64,000 nt of DNA from Begonia masoniana (lineage: Eukaryota > Streptophyta > Magnoliopsida > Cucurbitales > Begoniaceae). Each line of letters starts with the position of its first letter. The first letter of the stretch is position 1. The translations under genes were made by a program, and so were the position numbers. The notes beneath the pieces were generated by a model. That model did not search any database and had not been told where the DNA came from. It saw nothing but the letters and a program-made list of their open reading frames with translations. The stretch covers positions 71,942,573 through 72,006,572 of the forward strand of contig CM039502.1 of assembly GCA_022432975.1 (NCBI GenBank). The letters are read 5' to 3'. Positions 47,392 through 58,063 of this stretch are shown in pieces.

Positions 47392-47969
47392 TCTAACCGA
47401 AACAACAACAAAATCACAATTCGACCAACCAAATCAACTTAATCCAATAATCTCCAAATAACAAAGAGAACACCAAATTCACAATTAGTCAAACCAACCA
47501 AATCCAAAAAATAAGAATAAATAAATAAATACTTCAGACACACACTGTTCAAGCTCTTCAATGCTTGAACAAACCCAATAAATGCTTCTTTAATGCTTGA
47601 ACATACACTTGAACAAACCCACTGTTAATACCTCTTCAATGCTCGAACAGACTCACAGACCCAGCTTCTATTCACAGACCCATCTTCTGTTCAGCTTCTA
47701 CGGCGTACGAGGGCATTTCTATTTTGTTCAGACGGACGCCAACTTAGACGACCTATTCATCGGCAGCATTTCTGTTCAGACGAAGGCACTCATTGGCGGC
47801 GTTTAGTTGCTAACCCTCGTCGCCTCTTTCTCTTCTCTGATACCATGAAAACGTAGAGTTTTTCTATATACAATCTAAATTAATCAGAATACATATAAAG
47901 AGTAGGTTTACAATGAAAAGCAAAAGACTAAAATATCCTTAGGCACTAATAAATGTAATATAACTAATA

Positions 47970-48496
47970 AAGACAACTCAATATGACTAAGTTGCTAGTT
48001 ATACATCTTAAATTATTCGAGAGAGATAAAAGTAAATGATTTATGAATAAAGTTTTCATTGCAACTTATTTCAATATGTTGAGACTCTGCGAATGACATT
48101 AGAGATAAATGTTCAATCGATGGATGCGAATGATTTATAATAGATTTTTTTCTAACCTAATTGAATGTGTTTCGAGATAAAATATAAGAATAAATTTTGT
48201 AGGGTTCTACTAAAAGCATATAATATCACATTAGCTAGATCGCTAATGTGGACTTTGGTTCTTGACTTATGTAACTTTTCAATTAGACTAAATTACCTTT
48301 GAAAATCTAGAGCGCACCAAATTATTGAATAGTGTTAGGTAGAGAATATTGTATTATATAAATTAGGGAATAAATGGTAGATGAGGAAAAATGAAAAGTA
48401 AAGTTGAATTTTGTAAGAATTTCGGTCAGAATGGGGCGGAGTGCAGATCATCGAATCTCTGCAGCGGGAGAGAATAGACAGCACGAGAGAAAAGTA
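47970..48496 (+). pseudogene. Duplicate of the RFWD3-like gene promoter and 5' leader
   Basis: Matches 59,325-59,911 with scattered differences: TAATATCACATTAGCT, CTAATGTGGACTTTGGTTC, TCTAGAGCGCACCAAATTATTGAA, the TATAAATT box (48,357-48,364 against 59,777-59,784) and the leader text GGGGCGGAGTGCAGATCATC. Similarity ends near 48,496, before the coding start, so this is a promoter without its gene. The copia insertion separates it from the rest of the left copy. Confidence 0.75.
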
Positions 48497-48519
48497 AAGT
48501 TGAATTTTTTAAAACTTAT

Positions 48520-48801
48520 TTAAATATTCAACACCTTTATGCCCTCGGTTCTTTTGGCCGAATGTTTCTATTATTTTAATTGTTATATAAGTATTGTTTT
48601 AGTGTTTTGTTTTAGTGTTTTGTTTTAACCTTGTTTTACACAAATGATTTTCCGCTGCAAGTTTTGATGTTTTTAAATAATGTCAAATTTTGACCGTTGA
48701 GTGAAGTTTTAAAAAAAAAAGTTTTAAACTTTTCCCATAATGTCTTAGTTCTGTTCAGTGTTATAAGTAGCGAACCGGGTTTCCAAATTTGGGTCCTTAC
48801 A
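48520..48801 (+). repeat. Isolated 3' tail of a Tekay-like LTR
   Basis: Ends like E1/E3/E4 LTRs: TTTCCGCTGCAAGTTTT, GTCAAATTTTGACC, GTAGCGAACCGGGTTT and GTCCTTACA at 48,801. No internal region follows; a SINE-like fragment abuts it. Confidence 0.7.
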
Positions 48802-49110
48802 GGAGAAGATCGTGAGTACACATAGCAGTGCCTGGGCTTGTTGGGTGAGGACTGCACGGCTCAGGTGGGGTAACCCGTCGGGTCGTTACAAAAAAGGAGC
48901 TCAAGTGGTACCAGGGATGGTGAACCTATGGTTATGAAGCCTGGGAGCCTGGGTTTGAATCCCTGGGAGACAAAAACTCCCATCAAACCAGGTGGTGGGA
49001 GAAGATCGTGAGTACACGTGGCGGGCCTGTGTGGCTACCATGTGGCAGTGCCTGGGCCTGTTGGGTGAGGACAGCACGGCTCGGGCGGGGGAACCCATTG
49101 GGTCGTTACA
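48802..49110 (+). mobile_element. Candidate tRNA-derived SINE with an extra 3' fragment
   Basis: GGAGCTCAAGTGGTACC (48,896-48,912) resembles a pol III box A. GGTTTGAATCC (48,952-48,962) matches box B (GGTTCGANTCC) at all but one position. The body continues to GGGTCGTTACA at 49,110. A second copy of only the 3' part (GAGAAGATCGTGAGTACAC to GGGTCGTTACA) precedes it at 48,802-48,890. Target duplications were not found. Confidence 0.4.
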
Positions 49111-51170
49111 ACTTGTCTCCATCAATACCTCTGAGTGGAGAAGTGCCAAACAGACGGACAGGAAAAGATGTCTGTTATAAACATCTAAAGGTGTTTGGAT
49201 GCATGCATTAGTCCATATTCCTAAAGATGAGAGGTCCAAGCTAGACAGCAAAGCTAAGGAATGCATATTCCTAGGATACGAAAATGATGCATTCGGATAT
49301 AGGTTTTGAGATCCGGTTGACAAGAAAATTGTTAGAAGTCGAGATGTTGTCTTCTTTGAAGATTAGACCATTGAAGACAAGAAGAAAGATGTCACTAATG
49401 AACATCCAGTAAGAGTTGGTCTGGAGAAATCAACTTTTGACGGGGAAGATGCTGGAGAATCTAGTGACCAAGCAGCTGATGATGTTGACCAAAGAGAAAA
49501 AGAAATTTCTCCTGAATCAATTACATAACCAAATTTAAGGAGGTCAACAAGAGATCGTCGACCATCTAGAAAATACTATGTGAACGAGTATGTGATGATC
49601 ACTGACGGCGATAAATTTGAGTGCTATAAGGAAGCTATGGAGCATCAACAAAAGAAGAACTGGTTGGATGCGATACAAGATGAGAAGAGATCATTACATG
49701 AGAACCATACTTATGAGTTGGTTCAGCTTCTAAAGGGGAGAAAGGCACTCAATAACAAAAGGGTATACAAACTCAAAAACGAAAATTTACAACCAAAGTA
49801 TAAGGCACGACTGGTCGTAAAAGGCTTTGGACAGAAGGAGGTTGACTTTGAGGAAATTTTTTCACCGGTAGTGAAAATGTCATCCATATGAGTGGTACTT
49901 GGATTAGCCTCAAGTCTTGATTTGGAGATCGAGCAACTCGATGTGAAGACTGCCTTCTTGCATGGTGAATTAGAAGAAGAGATTTACATGGAACAGCTAG
50001 AATGGTTCGTTGTTAAAGGAAATAAACATCTGGTGTGTAAATTGAAGAATAGTCTGTATGGATTAAAGCAAGTCCCAAGACAATGGTACAAGAAATTTGA
50101 TTTCTTTATGGGAAATCAAAGATACAAGAAAACTTCCTCAGACTATTTTATGTTCGTCAAAAATTTCACGGATGATATATTTATAATCCTCCTACTTTAT
50201 GTCGACGACATGCTGATTGTGGGTCCAGACAGAGAAAAGATTGTTAAGTTGAGAATGAACTTAACAAGTCTTTTTCCATGAAAGACTTAAGACCAACAAA
50301 ACAAATGTCTGGTATGAGAATCACTCGTGATGGGAAGAGTGGAAAATTATAGCTATCACAGGAGAAATATATCAAGAAAGTTCTCAATTGATTCTATATA
50401 GATAAGGCAAAGTCGGTCAGCACTTCTCTTGCTAAACAGTTCAAACTTACTTCCAAACAAAGTCCTTCCACTGAAGAAGGAAAAACATAAATGCAGAGAA
50501 TTCCATATGTCTTAGCAGTTGGCAGCTTAATGTATGTCATAGTTTGTACGAAACCTAATATTTCACATTTTATTGGAGTAGTCAACTAATTTCTAACAAA
50601 TCCAGGCAGAGAGCATGAGAATGCGGTAAAGTGGATTCTTAGGTATCTTTAAGATACTTCAAAATTCAGTCTGTGTTTTGGAAGTGAGAAGTCTTTGTTG
50701 GTAGGCTACACTGATGCAGACATGACTGGAGACATTGACTCCAGAAAATCAACATCAGGATATTTGGTTACTTTTGGAGGGGGAGCTGTGTCATGGCAAT
50801 CTAAGAGACAAGATTCAATTGCATTGTCTACAACAGAAGCTGAGTTTATGGCGGCTACAGAATTTTGTAAAGAAATTTTGTGAATGAAAAAATTTCTGAC
50901 AGAATTGGATCATAAACAAGATAAATATATCTTGTATTACAACAGTCAAAGTGCTATTCATTTAAGCAAAAACTCGAGCTTTCATTCGAAGCCAAAACAC
51001 ATAGATATCAAGTATCATTGGATACGAGATGTGTTGGACAACAAGCAAGTGCATCTTGAGAAGATTCACACGGATGATAATGTCTCAAACATGATGACAA
51101 AGGCTTTGCAAAGGAATGAATACGAATTCTGTATAGGCTCAGCTGGATTAGAGATTCCTCATCATAAGTC
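49111..51170 (+). pseudogene. Tork-like Ty1/copia pol, 5'-truncated
   Basis: Starts inside integrase (KHLKVFGCMH near 49,175; KDERSKLDSKAKECIFLGY), then RT (YKARLVVKGFGQKE; VKTAFLHGELEEE near 49,950; YVDDMLIVG near 50,200) and RNase H (YTDADMTGDIDSRKSTSGY near 50,700; STTEAEFMAA). Stops include TGA at 49,889 (Arg codon), a frameshift near 50,275, several stops at 50,282-50,690, and TGA at 50,881 (Trp codon). Gag and protease are missing. Lineage is judged from the RNase H motifs. Confidence 0.85.
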
Positions 51171-51184
51171 GGGAGGGGGAGATT

Positions 51185-52032
51185 TGTGAAATCTGGGGTC
51201 CCTCCATTATGATGAGGGACCCATCAAATTAAATGTTGAAGAAAAAAAAGGGAAAGAAGAAAGAACTTCTTTCTTCTTTCAGCGTCCACCTTCCTGTAAG
51301 GAAGGTGTCTGCAGGTGCACACCTTCCTTTAAGGAAGGTCTCCCCTTGAAGCCTTTATAAATAGAGGCTTCAAAAAAACACTTCAAGTATCCGAAGAGAA
51401 GTGAAATCTTCTATCCAAGAGAGACGGAGAAAATCACTTCTGAGTGAAGAGGAAGAGAAATATAGTGAGGATTATTTTTTAGGGAGAGAAAAAGAAAGAG
51501 TCTGAGAGAAAAATAGGTGTGATGCTTTTGTGCACATTGAGAGTTCTAAGAGTGATGATTTCTCTTAGTGAATGTTTTCTAAAATATTCGATATATAGAA
51601 AAATATTGTAAATCCTATTTTTCATAGTGAGATCTTTCTGAACTCAGTCCTCGTGATTTTTTCCCGATTTGGGTTTCCACGTAAAATTATCGGTGTTCAT
51701 TTTAATCATTATTTCTATTACTTCTTGACCGTTATAATCTTAGGGAGGTGAAAAATATTCCAAGTATTTTTCGGATCGTATATGCTATCGTTTCTCGTAT
51801 CGCTTGGTTAGTGGTGTAATTATACTGTGTAAATAAGTTTTGTCTAGGAAACTGAAATTTAAGTAGACCATTTGTAACCCTCCAGTCTTTCTTGAGAACT
51901 TACTTGAAAAGGTAATTCTGTCTAAAGAGATTGCTAAGAACATTCTTTCTTAGAAATTATCCTGATCAGCATTTTACAGCGGTGATATTATTATTATCGT
52001 TCCCGCCGAAGTTTCGTTATTTTTTCCCAACA
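51185..52032 (+). repeat. 3' LTR of the Tork-like copia element (848 bp)
   Basis: Follows a polypurine tract (GGGAGGGGGAGATT at 51,171-51,184), starts TGTGAAATCTGG and ends TTCCCAACA. The promoter region has two CCTTCC/GGAAGG hairpins (51,288-51,339). A TATA box (TTTATAAATAG) lies in the loop of a perfect 9-bp inverted repeat, TTGAAGCCT (51,346-51,354) and AGGCTTCAA (51,365-51,373). Confidence 0.75.
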
Positions 52033-52253
52033 CTTTCTTCGCAAAAAAAAAAAAAAAAAAGAAAGAAAGTATTCGCTTTTGAAAAAACAAAGATAAATCG
52101 AGGAGATTTCTTACTATTGAGTATTATGTGTCTAATGAGTAAATATAATGAACATTTGTATATATAAATAAATAAATCTTATCAATTAATGTCATGTTTA
52201 CATCTATGAGATGCTTTTAAAATTCATAAAAAATTTCATGGCCATTAATGTAA

Positions 52254-52284
<31 letters not shown>

Positions 52285-52540
52285 TGTGTGTGTGTATATA
52301 GATGAGATAATATATATGCAGTAATAGTCTACAAGAAGAGAAGAGATGAGATTCGATAAAAGCTGTAAAATCACAATTGAGTTGTGTAGCTAGGAGTGGC
52401 CAGAACATAATCGACCCGGTTGAAGAAGGGGTTAAAATCTAACTGGTCAGTTTTTAACAATTTTCTTGGTTCCGCTTTGGTTTTCGGTTTGAGGTCAAAA
52501 CCAAAAATCGAACCGAACTCCTAATTCTTAAGGACCCTGT
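52033..52540. other. AT-rich spacer with microsatellite
   Basis: A-run at 52,042-52,060, (AT)n-(GT)n at about 52,261-52,298. 52,425-52,520 has GGTTTTCGGTTTGAGG and AACCAAAAATCGAACCGAAC, wording typical of hAT-type MITE ends, but no paired termini were found. No gene seen. Confidence 0.5.
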
Positions 52541-52576
52541 CTAAAATGCAGCCATCCACGACTGCGAAGAACTGTG

Positions 52577-53181
52577 AGTCCTCCCTGACCACGAGACGTG
52601 ACTTCACCCAAGAGTCTGTGACGACTAGGGATTGTGAGCCCTCACCAAGACCCTGATTGGCCGACTTCACCCCAAGACGGCGACGTCGGCGAGGCCCCTT
52701 CCGTGCGGCCGTGCGAGTTGGGACTTGCGACTGCATCTGCAAGTCGAGCGATGACGACGCCGCTTAAGTCTCACCCTGCGACGTGAAAAGAGTAGAATAA
52801 ATGTAGAATTTTTGTAAGGAATAATCTTATTCACGGGAAACATTTCACATTTGGGCTATTTATTAGCCATAGAAAACACAAACTATTATTAAGAAGATCA
52901 ATTCTTTAGCTAACAATCCCATGAAAAATTAGACTTATTAACTAGTTAAATCTTAACTAAATTCTAACAATTCTTCTCTTAAACTAATACTGAAAGCATT
53001 TAGTTTAAATTATTTTATGCATAGACTCCTAGCATCGCTAGCAACTTTAGGAAATCATCCCGCTTGAGAGGTTTTGTCATCACATCAGCTATTTGCTCCA
53101 AAGTGTTGCGATGAACTAGCTCTACGGTACTTGTTTCCTTCTTTTTTTGACAATTTTCTCTTTTTGTTCCCTTCTTCCTTC
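52577..53181. other. Right copy of gene-upstream region (part 1)
   Basis: Aligns with about 41,153-41,760. It includes the GC-rich unit (one copy here, two on the left) and the same old copia remnant: LTR 52,784-52,969, RNase H end about 53,010-53,140. It is cut at 53,181 by the Reina-like element. Confidence 0.75.
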
Positions 53182-56100
53182 TGATAAGGGTGAATTTGGA
53201 ATCGAGAGAGAACAGGTGAAAGGAGGGAGAGAGAGAAGGGAGAACAGGAGAGAGACAAGTTGGATATTCTTCTGTATATCTTTCTTACTGCAATTACACG
53301 TACTTTAAAGAACAACTAAAGACAAAAACAGTTAACTAAACTTCCCACTAAGCCATCACCTTCCCACTAAGCTATAACCGATAATGAAGGTTAGACTAAC
53401 TACTCGTCATGCCATGCATGCACGTATCATTCCTCGCCGCTTAAGAATCATTGCCCACAATGATGAAATCTGGATAAGTCTTGGAGAAACGCCACTCATT
53501 TTCCCAGGTGGCATCTTCGATTGGGGCACCTTGCCATTGCACTAAAATTTCAGACCGTGGACGATACGTACCCTTTTGAATAACACGGCGATCAAGAACC
53601 CGAAGAGGTTGGGGCAAAATAGATGAATCCACTGCAGTCGGGGGGAGGTGTGTACTGACAGGTTGGGTAACAGAAGCCATACATTTGCGTAATAAACTAA
53701 CATGAAAGACGTTGTGGATTTGAGAGTCCGAAGGAAGGGCCAGACGATAAGCCACTGAGCCCAACTTCTCCACTATTGGGAATGGACCGTACCAGCGAGG
53801 AGCAAGCTTCAGCGAACTTCGAAAGGCGACCGAATTCTGGCGATAAGGTTGAAGCTTCAAATACACGTAATCGCCGATCTGGAACGAAACTTCGCGGCGA
53901 TGTTGGTCAGCTTGGCATTTCATTCTATTCTGGCTCAATAAAAGGTTCCGGCGTAACGCGCGTAAGATATCATCTCGATCACGGAGGTAGTCATCGACGG
54001 CTGCGACGCGACAAGTGCCGGGCACATAGGCGAGTAAAGGAGGAGGAGAAATGCCATAAACCGCTTCAAAAGGAGTCATTTTGGTGGAAGAATGAATTGA
54101 CGTGTTGTAGCTAAACTCCGCCCAAGGAATCTAGTCGACCCATTTGCGTGGTTGGTCACCTGCAAAACAACGTAAGTATTGCTCCAACGTGCGATTCATT
54201 ACCTCGGTTTGGCCGTCAGATTGAGGGTGGTAGCTGGAACTCATACATAGCTGGGTGCCCTGTAATTGGAATAAGGCTTTCCAGAAGGAACTAATGAACA
54301 CTTTGTCCCGGTCACTGACAATGGATGTCGGAATTCCATGAAGACGAACTACGTTGGCAACAAATGCTTTGGCGACCACAGCTGCTGTAAACGGGTGTTT
54401 CAAGGCGACAAAATGTGCATATTTGGACAGGCGATCGACAATGACCATGATGACGGTGTGGCCATTGGATGGCGGTAACCCTTCGATAAAGTCCATCGAG
54501 ACATCCATCCATATCTGATTCGGAATGGGCAATGGTTGAAGTAAACCCGCCGGTTTCATACAATCGGTTTTGTATCGTTGGCAGATGTCACACTGCTGTA
54601 AGAATTGCTTCACTGATCGCCGCATATTCGACCAGGAAAAATTTTGCTGAAGGCGGGATAGAGTTCTGTGGAAACCAAAATGTCCACCAGTAGGGGATGA
54701 GTGACACTCAGTTAGTATTTTGGAGATAAAGGCCGACTTGGGGCTAAGAAAAACTCTATTGTTTTTAAACCAAACCCCATCACGTTGAACTAGTGACTGA
54801 TCTGAGGCATGTGTTTTGTAAAAAGAATCCAGCTCTACCTCTTTTTGCAAAATGGGCCACCAATCTGCCTTTGGACCTGAAATTGATAAAAATTGAAACT
54901 CAACCACGCGAGACAATGAATCTGCACCCTGATTGTCGGCGCCTTTCTTATACTCAATTTCATAATCATAACCCAGTATTTTCGAAAGCCATCGGGTCTG
55001 AGCTGGTGTAGTAATCCTTTGCTCAAGCAAATATTTTAGGCTCCTTTGGTCGGTACGAACTGTAAACGCCTTGCCGAGCAAATAAGGACGCCATTTCCGA
55101 ATGGCTTTCACGATGGCCAACATTTCTTTTTCATAAGTAGACAAGGACAGAGCTGAACCCTTCAAGGCTTCACTGAAATAAGCAATCGGTCGGTTGTGTT
55201 GGGATAAAATGGCACCGATGCCGATCCCACTTGCATCACACTCAATCACAAACCTCTGAGAAAAATCTGGAAGAGACAACACTGGAGGTGATGTCAAAGC
55301 TTCCTTTAAATGTTTGAAGGCTAGCTCAGCAGCACCATTCCAATTGAAACCTTCTTTACGCAAGAGCTGGTGCAAAGGAGCAGCTATGGAGCCAAAGTTA
55401 CGGATGAATTTCCGGTAATAGCCCGCTAAGCCGAGGAACCCACGCACACCCTTCGTGGTAGTCGGTGTAGGCCACTCCAAAACAGCTTGTATTTTGTTGG
55501 GATCCACTGCCACACCTTGCGCTGAGATAATATGACCCAAATAATCAATCTGCGAGACACCGAACTTACATTTGGATTGTTTAGCAAACAGACTATTCGT
55601 CTGTAAAATGGTTAAAACTGCATGTACGTGTAAAAGATGATCTGCCAACGATCGGGAATAAATTAAAATGTCGTCGAAGAAGACAAGAATAAACTTTCGG
55701 AGATGAGGCCGGAAAAGGTCATTCATGAGGCTTTGGAAGGTCCCCGGAGCATTAGTGAGGCCGAAGGGCATCACGAGAAACTCGTAGTGTCCTTCATGAG
55801 TGCGAAAAGCGGTCTTAGGAATGTCTTCTTCTCGAACGCGAATCTGATGGTAACCCGCCCGCAAGTCCAGCTTGGAAAAAATTGTAGCTCCGTGGAGTTC
55901 GTCCAGTAATTCGTCGATCACCGGAATCGGATATTTATCCTTAATGGTGATGTGGTTTAAGGCTCTGTAATCGACACAGAAACGCCAAGTTCCGTCCGTC
56001 TTCTTTACCAACAAAACTGGTGATGAAAACGGGCTGTTACTAGGCCGTATTAACCCAGATTGTAAGAGCTCTTTCACCATCTTTTCTATTTCAGCCTTCT

Positions 56101-58058
56101 GGAAATATGGGTAACGATATGGGCGCACACTTACAGGATTTGCATGTAATGGTAAAGGAATGTGATGATCATGTGAGCGAACTGGGGGCAGAGTGGTGGG
56201 CGGTTCAAATATTTTGGCGAATCCAGCAAGGAGACGTGTCATGTCAGGAAAATAAGAGTTCTGTGGAGTGTGGGTAACCGAAGATACTATTTGAAAGAGT
56301 AACCCAGTACCTGACAGGTGATTAAGTTCTCTGTCGGAAATAGCTTTAAGGTTCGTATTTTTTAAGCCTCTGAAAGTATGGAGATTATCTCTCACTTTAA
56401 ACGTCATGGTCAGTTGTTTATAATCCAGTTCAATCGGCCCGAGGGTCTCCAACCATTGAACTCCCAAAACTAGTTGACAAGCAGCCACAGGAAGTGCATA
56501 GAAGTCGGTGGTAATAGGATAACCCTGAATGAGGATGGTGAGTGCTTGACATCGTCCCATGCATTGTATTTTATCCCCATTAGCCACAGTGACCTGAAGT
56601 TGAGTGTCTGGAATAACCGGCAACTTATACTTGGTGATGAGAGCTTCATCAATGAAGTTGTGTGTGCTGCCACTGTCTATGAGCACAATGACCTGCTTTT
56701 GTTTCAGAGTTCCTACGACACGTAATGTTTGAGGATGGGCAGTTCCAGAAATTGCATGTAATGATATTTCAGGTGTTGTCTCTGGATCCTCTGGCTCATG
56801 ACCCATTTCTACACCTTCATTAAAACTGGAGTTTGATGAATCTTCAAGCATAAATAACTGAGGCCTTTCACATCGATGGCCAGGAACAAATTTTTCATCA
56901 CAGTAATAACATAATCCCTTTTCCCGTCGTTCTCTGGCTTCTTGGCTGGTGATTCGGCGGAATGTATTTGCTGGAAATGTCTTTACTGTTGCACGTTGGG
57001 TTGGTGGAGGACTCAGTAAGCCGGCAGAGGGATGGACATGCGGCTTTGATGTTAATGAAACAGCAGAACCGGGTTTCTTTAGTAGTTGGTTCCGTTCCTC
57101 AACAAGTCGAGCGACCCCGATCGTATCCGCTAATGTCCGAGGTTGTTTAATTTTGACATCCAAGCGAATATCATCTCGAAGTCCGGCAATAAAGCAGCCA
57201 ACGAGAAAATGTTCAGGTAAATCATCAACCTGGTTAGAAAGCCTTTCAAAAGCTTCTTGGTATAAGGTCACTGTTGTGGTTTGGCGAAGTCGCGAGAGAG
57301 CTTCCGCTGGATCTTCATACTCAGTTGGACCAAACCGAAGATTAACAGCTCTGGTGAAAGCGTTCCAAGTAAGGGGACCACGAAATTTAGTCAACCACCG
57401 ATGCCATTGTAAGGCAATTCCCTCTAAATGGAAGGAAGCTAATTGTACTTGTTGGATGGGAGGAATGTTCTGGAATTCGAAATACTGTTCGGCCTTATAA
57501 ATCCAACCAGTAGGGTCCTCGCCATCAAAACTAGGAAATGATAATTTGAGATGGCTATGGTGCTGAGGTTCCACGTGGGAACTCGAGCGGCCATTGTTTT
57601 GGGAAGGGGAAGACGATCCTGGGGCGAAAGGATTAACGTCGGTTGTATTACAGGAAATGCGTAGCGCTTGAAGCTCGGTTAGCACTGCTTGTAAGGCAGA
57701 GTTTACCTGATCGAAGTTGGCCTCATGACGGGCGATGACTTCATGCATTTCATTGCGGAATTCAGCGTTCGATTTGCCTCGTGTATCCATGAACGCGTCT
57801 CTGATACCACTGATAAGGGTGAATTTGGAATCGAGAGAGAACAGGTGAAAGGAGGGAGAGAGAGAAGGGAGAACAGGAGAGAGACAAGTTGGATATTCTT
57901 CTGTATATCTTTCTTACTGCAATTACACGTACTTTAAAGAACAACTAAAGACAAAAACAGTTAACTAAACTTCCCACTAAGCCATCACCTTCCCACTAAG
58001 CTATAACCGATAATGAAGGTTAGACTAACTACTCGTCATGCCATGCATGCACGTATCA
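53182..58058 (-). mobile_element. Reina-like Ty3/gypsy element, young, TSD CCTTC
   Basis: LTRs at 53,182-53,429 and 57,811-58,058 are 248 bp and I see no difference between them. CCTTC flanks both sides (53,177-53,181, 58,059-58,063). TG...CA ends are intact (TGATAAGGG to CGTATCA on the plus strand). The primer site TGGTATCAGAG is at 57,799-57,809. The polypurine tract (GCGGCGAGGAA) lies at 53,430-53,440. The polyprotein is whole apart from one stop. The element sits in the right copy of the upstream duplication, about 2 kb from the gene. Confidence 0.95.
53441..57790 (-). pseudogene. Reina-like gag-pol polyprotein, single in-frame stop
   Basis: The ATG at 57,790 lies 9 nt after the primer site. 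Domains in order with approximate residues: gag (FPSFDGEDPTGWIYKAEQYF, about 90-230), knuckle CYYCDEKFVPGHRC (297), protease LIDSGSTHNF (370), RT with VFFDDILIYS (703), RNase H (ECDASGIGIGAILSQ, 850), H2C2 zinc domain (1030-1075), integrase core (from 1098), chromodomain (VLDRRVIQKG, ILVQWQG, near the end). A TAG at 54,128-54,130 after 1,219 codons lies in the integrase core where this lineage usually has Trp, consistent with one G-to-A change. The same frame stays open to 53,441. Otherwise I see no frameshift. Confidence 0.9.
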
Positions 58059-58063
58059 CCTTC

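Larger units (their letters stand above)
43034..47969 (-). mobile_element. Ale/Retrofit-like Ty1/copia element, 124-bp LTRs, TSD AAGAC
   Basis: LTRs at 43,034-43,157 and 47,846-47,969 differ by one base. AAGAC flanks both sides (43,029-43,033, 47,970-47,974). On the minus strand the LTR starts TATTAG, not TG, and ends TTTTCA. The primer site TGGTATCAGAG (47,835-47,845) abuts the 5' LTR and the polypurine tract (GAGTTTGAGGGGGAA, about 43,172-43,158) abuts the 3' LTR. The coding region is complete in order but broken many times. It interrupts the left copy of the gene-upstream duplication. Confidence 0.9.

Noticed and set aside
48802..49211. A tRNA gene at the box A/B words
   Set aside because: The sequence between and after the boxes does not fold into a cloverleaf with paired acceptor ends; SINE remnant is the better reading.
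56949..57500. 183-codon plus-strand ORF opposite the Reina-like gag
   Set aside because: Antisense shadow of a strong gag reading frame with no domain of its own.
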